From the NCBI RefSeq assembly GCF_000012485.1, contig NC_007512.1, positions 993,001 through 1,057,000 on the forward strand: a stretch of DNA of 64,000 bases, written 5' to 3'. How positions within the stretch are numbered: the stretch's first letter is position 1; each line of letters opens with the position of its first letter. This DNA is from Pelodictyon luteolum DSM 273. Its GTDB lineage: Bacteria; Bacteroidota; Chlorobiia; Chlorobiales; Chlorobiaceae. Positions 25,918 through 35,223 of this stretch are shown here, one piece after another. The position numbers were made by a program, and so were the translations under genes. The notes below the pieces were generated by a model. It made no database searches. It was not told where the DNA came from and worked only from the letters and a program-made list of their open reading frames with translations.

Positions 25918-27186
25918 TCAGTTATCAGTCTGAAAGAGCCCTGTGAAATTAGGGTTGTCGGACCTGCGGAGGAACGCGGGGATGTCGGAACGGTCTTTTC
26001 TTATGGTCTCATCTGCGGACCGGGAGGCCGGGGTATGCCGGAAGGGCGTTCCGGTCTGTTCCTCTGCGCTGCCCTGCGGGGTGGCGTAGGGGCCATCAAT
26101 CGGGATGTTCCGTCTTATATAGGCAGGAGTTGCAAGGTCCCCGGACAGGTCCCTTGCTTCAGGCGCCTTGAGCGGTATGACCGGCGGGGGTTCAGGACCC
26201 TCGGGTGCATTATGGACCTTGTGGGTGAAGCCGGTGACGATGATGGTCACCCGGGCTTCATTTTCCCTCAGCTGCTGGTCGACATAGCCGTTGATGATTT
26301 TTGCCTCATGCCCGACCTGCTCTCCGATGAAGCGCATGGCGTCCTGAAGGTCCTGCATCTCCACCTTACCGGTAATGTTCACCAGGAGTCCTTTGGCTTC
26401 TGTAAGGCAAACTCCGTCAAGCAGGGGACTCTCGAGGGCCGCCATGGCGGCCTGCAGCGCCTTGCGCTGGCCGGCGGCCGCCGCTGAGCCCATGAGGGCA
26501 TCGCCGCCTCCTGCCGTGATGCTTCTCACATCGGCAAAGTCAACATTGACGTGGCCGTGGTAGGTGATGATGTCGGAAATGCTTTTTGCCGCCTGGTAGA
26601 GGATTTCGTTCACCATGTCGTAGACCTCGGTGGCGCTTGCCCGCTCTTCGGCCGAAGCGGCTATCTTCTCGTTTTCGACCAGAATCAGGGTGTCGAGGTG
26701 TTTGCGGAGTTCCGCAATGCCCTCATCGGCGACTGCAGCCGTAATCCCTCCCTCGAACCCGAACGGCCTGGTGACGACCCCGATGGTGAGGATCCCCATG
26801 CTTCTGGCGATGGCGGCAATCACCGGTGCGGCTCCGGTGCCGGTTCCCTTTCCCATGCCTGCCGTGATGAATACCAGGTCGGCGCCCTTGAGCTGTTCGG
26901 CAATGATGTCGCGGTCCTCTTCGGCTGCCTTGCGGCCCACCGCCGGATCTGCCCCTGCGCCAAGCCCTCCGGTCGTCTCCCGGCCTATCTTTACCCGGTT
27001 GATGGCTTTCGAGTGCCTGAGCGCCTGCTGGTCGGTATTGAAGACGACGTAGCGCACCCCCTCGATGTTCCTCTCGATCATGCCGTTGACGGCATTGCCT
27101 CCGCACCCGCCGACACCGACAATCATGATTCCGGCTCCCAGCAGCTCTTCTTCGCCATGCATGCCCGGATCGACTTCAAATGGCAT
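25918..27186 (-). CDS. ftsZ: Cell division GTPase FtsZ
   Basis: The 422-residue product has [20 protein letters not shown], the tubulin signature as [12 protein letters not shown], and the T7 loop [10 protein letters not shown] Pro-rich linker follows and then the C-terminal peptide [10 protein letters not shown] that binds FtsA/ZipA-type partners. The signature has Lys where most FtsZ have Gly (GGGTGTG). The start at 27186 fits the family; longer upstream frames do not. No division-cluster genes (ftsA, ftsQ, mur) lie near, so it may be a second, stand-alone ftsZ. The 5' end overlaps the DUF4236 gene by 11 nt. Confidence 0.93.
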   Translation of the reverse strand: MPFEVDPGMHGEEELLGAGIMIVGVGGCGGNAVNGMIERNIEGVRYVVFNTDQQALRHSKAINRVKIGRETTGGLGAGADPAVGRKAAEEDRDIIAEQLKGADLVFITAGMGKGTGTGAAPVIAAIARSMGILTIGVVTRPFGFEGGITAAVADEGIAELRKHLDTLILVENEKIAASAEERASATEVYDMVNEILYQAAKSISDIITYHGHVNVDFADVRSITAGGGDALMGSAAAAGQRKALQAAMAALESPLLDGVCLTEAKGLLVNITGKVEMQDLQDAMRFIGEQVGHEAKIINGYVDQQLRENEARVTIIVTGFTHKVHNAPEGPEPPPVIPLKAPEARDLSGDLATPAYIRRNIPIDGPYATPQGSAEEQTGTPFRHTPASRSADETIRKDRSDIPAFLRRSDNPNFTGLFQTDN

Positions 27187-27409
27187 GTTCGTTCTCCTTC
27201 TGTTTGGGTGTATCTGTTGTGCCTGTATTCCTGAAAGTTTTCGTCCAGGAGAGGCCCGTGCCGGGAATACCTGCGGTGAGGCGCTTTCCTTTCGGGCCCA
27301 TGGTGAATTTCGCACCCCGGGGCCCGGCGGAAATCGATATGCCGGACTTGCTGATGTTTAGGGTAAGGCCGGGGAAGAGGGTTATCCTTTTCCAGAATCT
27401 GAATGCCAT
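27176..27409 (-). CDS. DUF4236 protein overlapping ftsZ
   Basis: The 77-residue protein starts [20 protein letters not shown], then [20 protein letters not shown] and ends its core with [11 protein letters not shown]. This is the complete DUF4236 pattern of short beta-rich repeats. Function is unknown for the family. The gene ends 11 nt inside ftsZ, so the two are probably translated together. Confidence 0.85.
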   Translation of the reverse strand: MAFRFWKRITLFPGLTLNISKSGISISAGPRGAKFTMGPKGKRLTAGIPGTGLSWTKTFRNTGTTDTPKQKENEHAI

Positions 27410-28100
27410 GCGGTTTGGCTGTTGTGGCGGATGCCGTGGGGGAGATGGCGCCTCTTTTCAGTAATGCAGCGCTCTGCTGCAATATATGCAGTGTCGTGCC
27501 GTGAGGGAAAAAGATAATGCCGGAGAGCATCCGGGCCGCTGTCTTCAAGGGAGCGGAAACAACCATTTGATTCGGGGACAGGCGCGTGGGATGGCAAGGG
27601 CGCATTTCTGTCGTCATTTCTGTCGTCATTCCTGTCGTCATTTCTGGAGCCATTCCGGGCTCTCTTCGACCGGTACCGACACGCCCGCTCGTCCGTTCTT
27701 CCAGCAGGGCTCTTCCTTCCTCCCCTGGAAATCATGTGTGATGCTGATTTGCTGCTGCACCGCCTTTATTGTCATGATCGGCCTGGACAACGACGGGATT
27801 CTGTGCTGGTGAGCTTCAACATCTCTATGACACTGTAGCGCAGCCTCGACACGGATCACTGTTGAAACCAACAATATCCGGGCGTTTGAGTGAGGGGAGG
27901 GCAGTGCAGGGAGTCCGCCCGAGTCAAACCTTTTACCCCTGTTTTCCGCTCACTGCCTTGAAGCGCTGATTATTGGAGTATATTCCACCGCTGCCATACA
28001 AACCCCGACCGGCTTGTTAATCCAGACATAAACAAGATGGAGGTTGGACACATCAGCTCTTTTTTTTTACCCTCACCCTGATAAACGGTCATCCTGTCAT
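27410..28100. other. Intergenic region with short tandem repeat
   Basis: No gene is recognised in these 691 bp. The promoters of the DUF4236-ftsZ unit (minus) and of malic enzyme (plus) must lie here. At 27603-27642 the unit CATTTCTGTCGT is repeated three times with one variant base, and a T9 run is at 28061-28069. Confidence 0.55.
27603..27642. repeat. 12-bp tandem repeat, three copies
   Basis: The unit CATTTCTGTCGT occurs as CATTTCTGTCGT, CATTTCTGTCGT and CATTCCTGTCGT, followed by CATTTCTG. It lies in a non-coding gap upstream of ftsZ. Confidence 0.85.
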
Positions 28101-29246
28101 ATGGGTTATACACAGAAATCTCTTGATCTGCATCGCCAGGCGCGCGGCAAAATCGAAATACACTCAAAAGTCAGTCTGAAAAACAAAGAGGACATGTCTT
28201 CGGCCTACACGCCCGGAGTTGCCGCCGTATGCACGGCAATAGGCCGGGATAAGAAGAATTCCTACATCATGACCAATCGCGGCAGCCAGGTGGCAATCGT
28301 CTCTGACGGAACGGCCATCCTCGGGCTCGGCAACCTCGGACCGGAGGCGGCCATGCCCGTCATGGAGGGCAAGTCGATCATTTTCAAGGAGTTCGCCAAT
28401 ATCGACGCCATCCCCTTATGCATAAACTCAACCGATGTTGACGAGATCGTGACGTTCTGCAGGCTTATAGAGCCGAGTTTTGCCGGCATCAACCTTGAAG
28501 ATATCTCATCTCCCCGCTGCTTCGAGATTTTTGAGCGGCTTGAAAAGTCGCTCTCCATTCCCGTTTTTCATGATGATCAGGACGGTACCGCCATTGTTAC
28601 ACTGGCGGCGATCATCAACGCCTGCCGCGTTACCAGTAGAGAACTGAAGGATCTCCGCGTGGTGGTCAACGGCGCCGGCGCTGCCGGCATAGCGATTGCC
28701 AGACTGCTTATCCATGCTGAGGTCAGTGATGTGGTTCTTGTTGATACCCGTGGTGCGCTGTATGAGGGACGGGAGGGCATGAACCCCATCAAAGAGGAGA
28801 TTGCCCTGCGAAGCAACAGGCTGAAGCATGAGGGCGATCTGCAGAGCGCCATGGCCGGTGCCGATGTTTTTGTCGGCGTCTCTGTCGGCAATATTGTGAC
28901 AGGGGAGATGATTGCCGGCATGAACCCCGCACCCTTCATCTTTCCGATGGCCAATCCGACTCCGGAAATCATGCCTGAAGATGCCTTCAAGGCGGGAGCC
29001 TGTATTGTCGGTACCGGCCGTTCGGATCTGCCGAACCAGGTCAACAACGCCCTTGTATTTCCCGGTCTCTTCAAGGGATTGCTGCAGACGGGCATACGAA
29101 AGATTACGCCGGAGATGAAAATCGCCGTCGCAGATGCCATAGCGCATGCAATCGTTCCGACGGCAGACCACCTGATGCCGACCACGTTCGACAAACAGGT
29201 CGTGGAGAATATCGTGACGGTTCTTGCCGGTATGGCTTCGAACTAA
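28101..29246 (+). CDS. Malic enzyme (NAD(P)-dependent, short form)
   Basis: The 381-residue enzyme converts malate to pyruvate and CO2. SSAYTPGVAAVC, GLGNLGPEAAMPVMEGK and FHDDQDGTAIV are the malate/metal-binding regions of bacterial malic enzymes, and VVNGAGAAGIAIARLL is the nucleotide loop. It lacks the C-terminal phosphotransacetylase-like domain of the long MaeB form. The ATG at 28101 starts right at the conserved N-terminus; the upstream 19-residue extension looks non-coding. In green sulfur bacteria it would link the reductive TCA cycle to pyruvate. Confidence 0.92.
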   Translation: MGYTQKSLDLHRQARGKIEIHSKVSLKNKEDMSSAYTPGVAAVCTAIGRDKKNSYIMTNRGSQVAIVSDGTAILGLGNLGPEAAMPVMEGKSIIFKEFANIDAIPLCINSTDVDEIVTFCRLIEPSFAGINLEDISSPRCFEIFERLEKSLSIPVFHDDQDGTAIVTLAAIINACRVTSRELKDLRVVVNGAGAAGIAIARLLIHAEVSDVVLVDTRGALYEGREGMNPIKEEIALRSNRLKHEGDLQSAMAGADVFVGVSVGNIVTGEMIAGMNPAPFIFPMANPTPEIMPEDAFKAGACIVGTGRSDLPNQVNNALVFPGLFKGLLQTGIRKITPEMKIAVADAIAHAIVPTADHLMPTTFDKQVVENIVTVLAGMASN

Positions 29247-29577
29247 CAGCGTTCCAGACGGAAGCCGCCGGTCGCGCCCCCGGACAGGCCTTTTGCGGGT
29301 CTCTGAAAGGGGGTTGGCTCCATAAGCCGCCAAGTGCAAGAGGGGAGTGAGGCCGCTGGTGTCGCCTCACGTCCTGCAATGACGTGATTATACCGGACCG
29401 GTTTGGATTTCATGGGGGAAAATAACTATATTGCTTTGCCGTTATGCTGTTATGCTGAACGCCGGCTGCCGATTGAGAGACATCCCCTTTTATTTTTTAA
29501 GCGCTTCAGCTATGCCATATAGGAACTTGTTATGCCGATTGCGCCATGTTGGCGGAAACACCCGCTCACTGTTTGGC
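29247..29577. other. Intergenic region with a weak hairpin
   Basis: No gene is recognised. GTGAGGC (29347-29353) can pair with GCCTCAC (29364-29370); without a T-run it is at best a weak terminator for malic enzyme. The AT-rich stretch at 29480-29500 may serve the next gene. Confidence 0.4.
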
Positions 29578-30147
29578 ATGATCCGTTCCTTCCTCCTGCT
29601 TTCCCTTCTCTTCTCCACCTTCTTCCTGACTCCATCTTCCGACTGCATTGCAGAGCCCTCTCCAGAGCAAAGCGCCATCCAGCCGGTCATTGAAAATGCA
29701 GATGGCCCCATCCGGAGCTTTTTCAGCGACATCCGCCAGTTTTTCGGCATCCGCTACCGCTTCGGCGGGCAGAGCACGGCGGGGTTCGACTGCTCGGGGT
29801 TTGTGCGGTTCATGTATGACAGGGGGTTCAACACGAAACTGCCCCGTACTTCCTCTGAAATGGCCGGCATCGGCCGGAAGGTCGAGCGCAGCGAGCTCAA
29901 GCCCGGCGACCTTGTGTTTTTCCAGACCCGCGGCGGCAAGCGCATCAGCCATGTAGGCATCTTCGTCGGCAATGACACCTTCGTACACTCCTCCGTTTCC
30001 AAAGGCATCACTGAAGACCGGCTCCAGCAGAAATACTATGACAAACGCTTTGCCGGTGCCGTAAGGGTACTTGACGACCAGTTGCCCGGCGTCTCCGACC
30101 TGCCCGTGCCGTCCGACACCAATACTGCGGACGAAGAGGCATCCTGA
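29578..30147 (+). CDS. Secreted NlpC/P60 peptidoglycan endopeptidase
   Basis: The 189-residue product begins MIRSFLLLSLLFSTFFLTPS, an export signal, and carries one NlpC/P60 domain. The catalytic Cys is in FDCSGFVRFMYD, the His in KRISHVGIFVGN, and the third polar residue is probably the His of FVHSSVSKG. RYRFGG and LKPGDLVFF are also typical. It should cut peptide cross-links of peptidoglycan. The upstream frame reaches 29431, but 29578 places the signal at the N-terminus. Confidence 0.88.
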   Translation: MIRSFLLLSLLFSTFFLTPSSDCIAEPSPEQSAIQPVIENADGPIRSFFSDIRQFFGIRYRFGGQSTAGFDCSGFVRFMYDRGFNTKLPRTSSEMAGIGRKVERSELKPGDLVFFQTRGGKRISHVGIFVGNDTFVHSSVSKGITEDRLQQKYYDKRFAGAVRVLDDQLPGVSDLPVPSDTNTADEEAS

Positions 30148-30286
30148 CCGGGCGTTCCGGTTCTTTTGCTCCTCTTTTCCCTGTTCCGCACACAATCTCC
30201 TCCCGCATTCTACGCCCTCACGGGGGAGCGCCGATCCGACGCTCTCTTCCTGTAAGGCCAGATAATGGTTCATCCGGCTTTCCGTT

Positions 30287-30560
30287 CTAAAGGGCGGAGA
30301 TACCCTCTTCTGCAATTTCCAGCGTTTTCAGCGGGTCGAATCCGTTGCCGTGTTCATGGGGGTAGCCTTTGGGGTTAGAGAGAACCCTCGTCTTTCCAAT
30401 GCTGTACTCCATCGCCGTATGGCAATGGCCTGCAATCCACCAGGCGATGTCGTGCTGGAGGATCTCCTGGTCCATTGAGGAGACAAACCCTCCATTCACC
30501 CTGTCGTTGCGGTAGGCGGGCATGATTGCCTGACGTGAGGGTTGGTGGTGGGTGAGGCCT
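30287..30560 (-). pseudogene. Metallophosphoesterase, C-terminal remnant
   Basis: On the minus strand, LTHHQPSRQAIMPAYRNDRV, then WWIAGHCHTAMEYSIGKTRV and LSNPKGYPHE match the last third of calcineurin-like phosphoesterases, with the metal-binding HH and GHCH. The first two thirds, which hold the D-x-H and GNHE motifs, are absent. The frame upstream of about 30560 has no family match, so the gene is truncated at a junction with the AbiEii remnant. Confidence 0.78.
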
Positions 30561-30601
30561 GCAGGATCTTTTTGCAGGCAGGATGCACGCACTGCTGTAC
30601 A

Positions 30602-30905
30602 GGAACTGGAAAACCCCTGGTGAAGGGGCGGGATTGGTTTGATTTTGAATGGTACGTCAGAAACGGCATCGCAATGAATCTCGCGCATTTCGTCATGCGT
30701 GCCAGATGCAGCGGTCACTTGAAGGAGGAGTCCCTTTCGGAACAGGGATTCCGCGACCTGCTTCGGCGGCGGATCAACGGGCTTGATGTTTCGGCAGCTG
30801 TGAGCGACGTGTCACGGTTTGTGCCGGATGCCGCGGCATTGAAAATCTGGTCCCCTGGAATATTTCAACGATCTGGCAGAAAGGATGCGTATCACACAAC
30901 GATGA
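30602..30905 (+). pseudogene. AbiEii/AbiGii-type toxin, C-terminal remnant with frameshift
   Basis: TGKPLVKGRDWFDFEWYVRN and LAHFVMRARCSGHLKEESLS resemble the C-terminal part of AbiEii-type nucleotidyltransferase toxins. After LKIWS the frame is shifted at the C4 run 30852-30855. The other frame continues LEYFNDLAERMRI and stops at 30903-30905, which restores the family ending. The N-terminal nucleotidyltransferase motif and the partner antitoxin gene are missing. It is a dead piece of a type IV toxin-antitoxin or phage-abortive system. Confidence 0.7.
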
Positions 30906-31668
30906 AGCTCCTCTATCAGGGAGACCTTGAGTTTCCCCGCACGAAGCGGCAGCAGCCGGTTCGCTGCAGCCCGGCACCATCTTCATCTTCTGCATTCCGA
31001 CGCCGCGCCTGCAGCGGCTATCTGCGTTATAAGGATACGGGGTCATCTGGCTGAGGAGCGGATGGCTCTGCCATATGATTCTGCCGGGTTATCCGCCGGG
31101 CAGAATATCAACACTCAATTCTTAGAGGTCCCCTATGGTTATGCTGGCGCTCAGGAGCATGATGCACAGCCTGCAGTGTGACGATAATTGCCAATATGCA
31201 AAGCCCGGTTCGGGGTTGTTTCCGCGTTTTCCTCACCAACGCCAGCCGGCAAACACTGCAGATGCCAAACCCCCGCACATCCCGTATGGTCATGGATTTC
31301 TTGCCTGGCTTCGGCCGGTAGTGAATGTTTTTGCAGTAGCCGGCATTGCGGCATCCATTCCGGAATGCAATGACTGTTGCAATGACTGTTTCAGTTCCGC
31401 CATCTTTACAGCTGCCGGCATGCAGAGAGAGAGAGAGAGAGAGCCTTCGATTGCTGCCTGGTGATGCTTGAGCCGGATGCATTGCCGGGTTACTCTTTGT
31501 AATGGCTTTTCATCCCTTATTGTTATGTTTCGTGTTGCAAAGAGAAGCGTCCTGCCGGCTGATTCAGTATCTCGTGCACTGCACCGGCGTGGGTGTGGGG
31601 GAGGGCCCGGCCTGCCGGCCCCCTTTGCTCTCTCAGGCGTGCTGTAACATTAAAAAACGTTGCGGGAA
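30906..31668. other. Non-coding region after the gene scar, with (AG)10
   Basis: Apart from short frames without recognisable motifs I see no gene. (AG)10 is at 31424-31443. The region joins the toxin remnant to the DUF6155-SNF2-SWIM operon and probably holds that operon's promoter near its right end. Confidence 0.5.
31424..31443. repeat. (AG)10 microsatellite
   Basis: Ten AG dinucleotides in a row in non-coding DNA. Confidence 0.9.
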
Positions 31669-32202
31669 ATGGGTCAGGTAGAGCTCAGAAGAGCACTGAA
31701 AACAGTTGATAAGGACGGGCTTATAAACCTCGTCTGCGATTTGTACCGCCATCACAAACAGGTGAAGGACTATCTGGATTTCTATGTCAATCCCGATGAA
31801 GAGGCGCTGTATGCCAGGTGCAGGGAAAAGGTGCTCCGGGCATTCTTTCCGAAACGGGGGTATGCACTCCGGCTTGCAGAGGGACGCAAAGCGATTGCCG
31901 AGTTCAGGATATTCGGGGGAGGCAATGCGATGCTTGCCGACCTTATGCTCTGCTATGCCGAAAACGGCGTGGCCTATACCAACGAGTATGGCGATATTTC
32001 GATGTCGTTTTACGACAGCGTATCGGGCGTGTACCGCAAGGCGCTGTTGCTGATGCGTGACGAAGGTCTTCTTGACCGGTTCAGAAAGCGGGCCAGGCTC
32101 CTTGTGGATGAAACGGATGGAATCGGTTGGGGATTCCATTCCGATATGATGGATGCGTTTGCGGAATGTTACGGCATGCCTTCGAAAAGGAGCAGCAGAT
32201 GA
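31669..32202 (+). CDS. DUF6155-like protein
   Basis: The 177-residue product begins MGQVELRRALKTVDKDGLIN and has the Arg/Tyr-rich helical pattern (VCDLYRHHKQVKDYLDFYVN) of DUF6155 proteins, whose function is unknown. A TTG start at 31660 is possible; the ATG at 31669 is preferred. Its TGA overlaps the ATG of the SNF2 gene (ATGA), so they are co-translated. Confidence 0.7.
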   Translation: MGQVELRRALKTVDKDGLINLVCDLYRHHKQVKDYLDFYVNPDEEALYARCREKVLRAFFPKRGYALRLAEGRKAIAEFRIFGGGNAMLADLMLCYAENGVAYTNEYGDISMSFYDSVSGVYRKALLLMRDEGLLDRFRKRARLLVDETDGIGWGFHSDMMDAFAECYGMPSKRSSR

Positions 32203-35200
32203 TTGCACTCCATTGTTCGGTACAGGATGGTACAGCGATGCTCTGGAGCGAAGGGCGTGCTGTGGGAGATATCGTGGAGCTGCGCAGGGCACTGAGGGCC
32301 GCCGGTATGCGGGTTCCGGTCCGGAGGCCGATGCTGAGGGAGCTTGTCGCCTGGCTTCCTCATCGAGGTCAGGAAAGGGTGCCCTCCTCGCCCCTGCTTG
32401 GCCCGGAACCCGACAGGCGCCGGAAATCCTCGCTCAAGCCGGTGTGGATAACAGTTCTTCCCCTCGATACTTCCCTCGCTGCAGCACTTTTCTCCTGCAT
32501 GCGCGGGGGAGGCATTCCCGGTTCAGGCGTTTTGTTCGGGCCCTCCCTCTTCTGGACAATGCATCTTTTCGAAACTGCATTGCATCTTGTTGCCACAGAG
32601 CGATATCTTCCATCCCTTGTCCGCGGGCCTCTGCAGTGGGAAGGGCGATGGGTTCCCTACCCTGCAGATTCCACCTCCCTGCGTCTCGACGCGTTGGCCG
32701 AGGCCATGCCGCCGGTATCCCGCTGTCTTTCATCCGGCCTGAAGAAGCGTCCCGGAACCGCTGGAAAGGAGGTGCAGGCATCTCTGCTGCAGGGCTTTGT
32801 GGACTCGCTTGTCCGGCTCTCATTTGCCGGCAAGGGCCGTATGAAGGCAACACCGCTGACGCTGCATGACGCCTGGATGCAGTCGCTTTCAGCCGTCATT
32901 CCGGAAATGTACTGGGAACGTAAGCCCGAAGTCGAAGCGTTTGCCCTGGAGCTTGCCGAGTGGCGGCGCCCCCTGGACGTGTATGCCCGCTCTCCTTTCA
33001 GGTTCTGCTTCCGGCTTCTCGAGCCAGGCCCGAAAACGAAAAAGGATATCTGGCGGCTCACCTATATGTTGCAGCTGAAGAGCGATCCGAGTCTCCTGCT
33101 TGAGGTCGCTGACCTCTGGGATCCGGAAAGCGACGCGTCGGTACAGGCAAGGAGTTACGGGGTTGATTATACGGAGTTCATGCTTCTGGCGCTCGGCCAG
33201 TCGTCCGCCCTGTACCCGGCCATCAACGTCGCACTGAAGCGTAAAAAGCCAGACGGCCTGAAGCTCGGTACCGAGGCGGCGTTCCGGTTCCTTACCCTAT
33301 ACGCTCCCGCTCTCAGGGCTGCCGGGTTCGTCGTCATGCTTCCCTCATGGTGGGTCGGGAGGGGGCCGATGCACAGGATGGGGCTGAGTGTCCGGGTAAA
33401 AGCACCGGTCATGCAGGGTGCTGGCGGCGGTATGGGTCTCGACACGCTGCTTTCATGCGATTACCGGGCCTCGCTCGGGAGCGATCTGTTCGATCTTGAC
33501 GAACTCCGCCGACTTGCCGCACTGAAAATGCCTCTGGTGAGGGTAAGGGGGCAGTGGCGGCAGCTTGACCGTCAGGAACTTTCCGAAGCGGTGCGGTTCC
33601 TTGAAAAACAGCAGTCCGCCGAAAAGAGCGCGCGCGACGTGCTTTCGGCGGCTGTCGGCGCCGGTTCTCTCGAGACGGGTCTCAGCGTCCAGAGGGTCGA
33701 TGCCGATGGCTGGATGAAGGAGCTGCTCCTGAAGCTCAAGGGGGAGAGCCGTTTCGAGCTGCTCCCCGAGCCGGAGCGTTTTCAGGGAACGCTTCGGGCC
33801 TATCAGGTGAAGGGGTATTCGTGGCTGGCATTCTTGAGGACCTGGGGCCTCGGTGCCTGCCTGGCCGACGACATGGGCCTTGGCAAGACGGTACAGACCC
33901 TCGCTCTTCTCCAGGAAGAGCGCAACAGGGGAGAAAAACGCCCGGTTCTCCTTATCTGCCCTACCTCAGTCATAAATAACTGGAGAAAGGAAGCCGCACA
34001 GTTTACACCCGATCTTCCGGTACTGGTGCACCATGGTGCCGACCGGCTGAAGGCGGCTCACCTCAAAAAGGCATCCAATGCATCGGCTCTGGTGATTTCA
34101 AGCTACGGGCTGCTGTTTCGTGATATCGCTGTACTGTCAAGTATGCACTGGGCGGGTGTCATTCTCGATGAAGCCCAGAATATCAAGAACCCCGAAACGA
34201 AGCAGGCGAAGGCGGCCAGGTCATTGCGATCCGATTACCGCATAGCGCTCACCGGCACGCCGGTTGAAAATCATGTCGGCGATCTCTGGGCGTTGATGGA
34301 TTTCCTCAACCCCGGCTTTCTCGGCACGCAGGCCTTTTTCAAGGACCGTTTTTTCAACCCGATCCAGTTGTATCAGGACAGCGGCGCCTCTGACCGGCTG
34401 AAAGCCATGACGGCGCCATTTATCCTCCGCCGTCTGAAAACCGATCGTACGATCATAACCGATCTGCCCGACAAAATAGAAATGAAGCAGTACTGCACCC
34501 TTACCCGGGAGCAGGCTTCGCTGTACAAGGCGGTTGTCGACGAACTGCAGGAGAAGATTGAATCTTCAGAAGGAATAGAGCGCAGGGGCATGGTGCTTGC
34601 ATTGCTGGTCAAGCTCAAGCAGGTCTGCAATCATCCCGTACAGTTTCTCGGGGACAATTCGAGTGTTGCTGATCGTTCAGGCAAGCTGCAGCGGCTCCTT
34701 GAACTGCTTGCTGAAATCCGGGAGAGCAGCGAACGCACGCTGGTGTTTACCCAGTTCAGGGAGATGGGCAGCCTGCTGCAGGCTCATCTGCAGGAACGGC
34801 TGGGAGAGGAGGTGTTTTTTCTGCACGGCTCGCTATCGAGGAAAAAACGTGACGAAATGATCGAGGCCTTCCAGAATGGTGACGATGCCCCGCGGATTTT
34901 CATTCTTTCCCTGAAGGCGGGCGGGTCCGGATTGAACCTGACCAAAGCCAGTCATGTCATTCATTATGACCGCTGGTGGAATCCTGCCGTTGAAAACCAG
35001 GCAACGGACAGAGCGTTCCGAATCGGGCAGAAGCATAATGTGGAAGTCCACAAATTCATCACCGCTGGAACGCTTGAAGAGCGGATTGATGAGATGATCG
35101 AGAAAAAAACGACTGTTTCCGGAACGGTTCTCGGAAACGGCGAGCAGTGGCTGACGGAACTCACGAACAGCGATCTTAAAAAACTCGTCATGCTTGGTCG

Positions 35201-35219
35201 TGATGCAACAGGAGAATAA
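32199..35219 (+). CDS. SNF2-family helicase
   Basis: The 1006-residue protein starts at the ATG at 32199, behind AAAGGAG at 32186-32192. After an N-terminal region of about 500 residues comes the ATPase: ADDMGLGKTVQTLALLQEE (motif I), LICPTSVINNW, VILDEAQNIKNPETKQ (DEAQ box), ALTGTPVENHVGDLWALMDF, then FTQFREMGSLL, LSLKAGGSGLNLTKA and DRAFRIGQ (motifs IV-VI). The long N-terminal part is typical of bacterial SNF2 proteins paired with SWIM genes. It probably remodels nucleoprotein, perhaps in repair or transcription restart. Confidence 0.92.
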   Translation: MIALHCSVQDGTAMLWSEGRAVGDIVELRRALRAAGMRVPVRRPMLRELVAWLPHRGQERVPSSPLLGPEPDRRRKSSLKPVWITVLPLDTSLAAALFSCMRGGGIPGSGVLFGPSLFWTMHLFETALHLVATERYLPSLVRGPLQWEGRWVPYPADSTSLRLDALAEAMPPVSRCLSSGLKKRPGTAGKEVQASLLQGFVDSLVRLSFAGKGRMKATPLTLHDAWMQSLSAVIPEMYWERKPEVEAFALELAEWRRPLDVYARSPFRFCFRLLEPGPKTKKDIWRLTYMLQLKSDPSLLLEVADLWDPESDASVQARSYGVDYTEFMLLALGQSSALYPAINVALKRKKPDGLKLGTEAAFRFLTLYAPALRAAGFVVMLPSWWVGRGPMHRMGLSVRVKAPVMQGAGGGMGLDTLLSCDYRASLGSDLFDLDELRRLAALKMPLVRVRGQWRQLDRQELSEAVRFLEKQQSAEKSARDVLSAAVGAGSLETGLSVQRVDADGWMKELLLKLKGESRFELLPEPERFQGTLRAYQVKGYSWLAFLRTWGLGACLADDMGLGKTVQTLALLQEERNRGEKRPVLLICPTSVINNWRKEAAQFTPDLPVLVHHGADRLKAAHLKKASNASALVISSYGLLFRDIAVLSSMHWAGVILDEAQNIKNPETKQAKAARSLRSDYRIALTGTPVENHVGDLWALMDFLNPGFLGTQAFFKDRFFNPIQLYQDSGASDRLKAMTAPFILRRLKTDRTIITDLPDKIEMKQYCTLTREQASLYKAVVDELQEKIESSEGIERRGMVLALLVKLKQVCNHPVQFLGDNSSVADRSGKLQRLLELLAEIRESSERTLVFTQFREMGSLLQAHLQERLGEEVFFLHGSLSRKKRDEMIEAFQNGDDAPRIFILSLKAGGSGLNLTKASHVIHYDRWWNPAVENQATDRAFRIGQKHNVEVHKFITAGTLEERIDEMIEKKTTVSGTVLGNGEQWLTELTNSDLKKLVMLGRDATGE

Positions 35220-35223
35220 CCCT

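Noticed and set aside
31135..31464. 109-residue open frame with Cys pairs
   Set aside because: It ends inside the (AG)10 microsatellite (RERERE) and has no recognisable motif.
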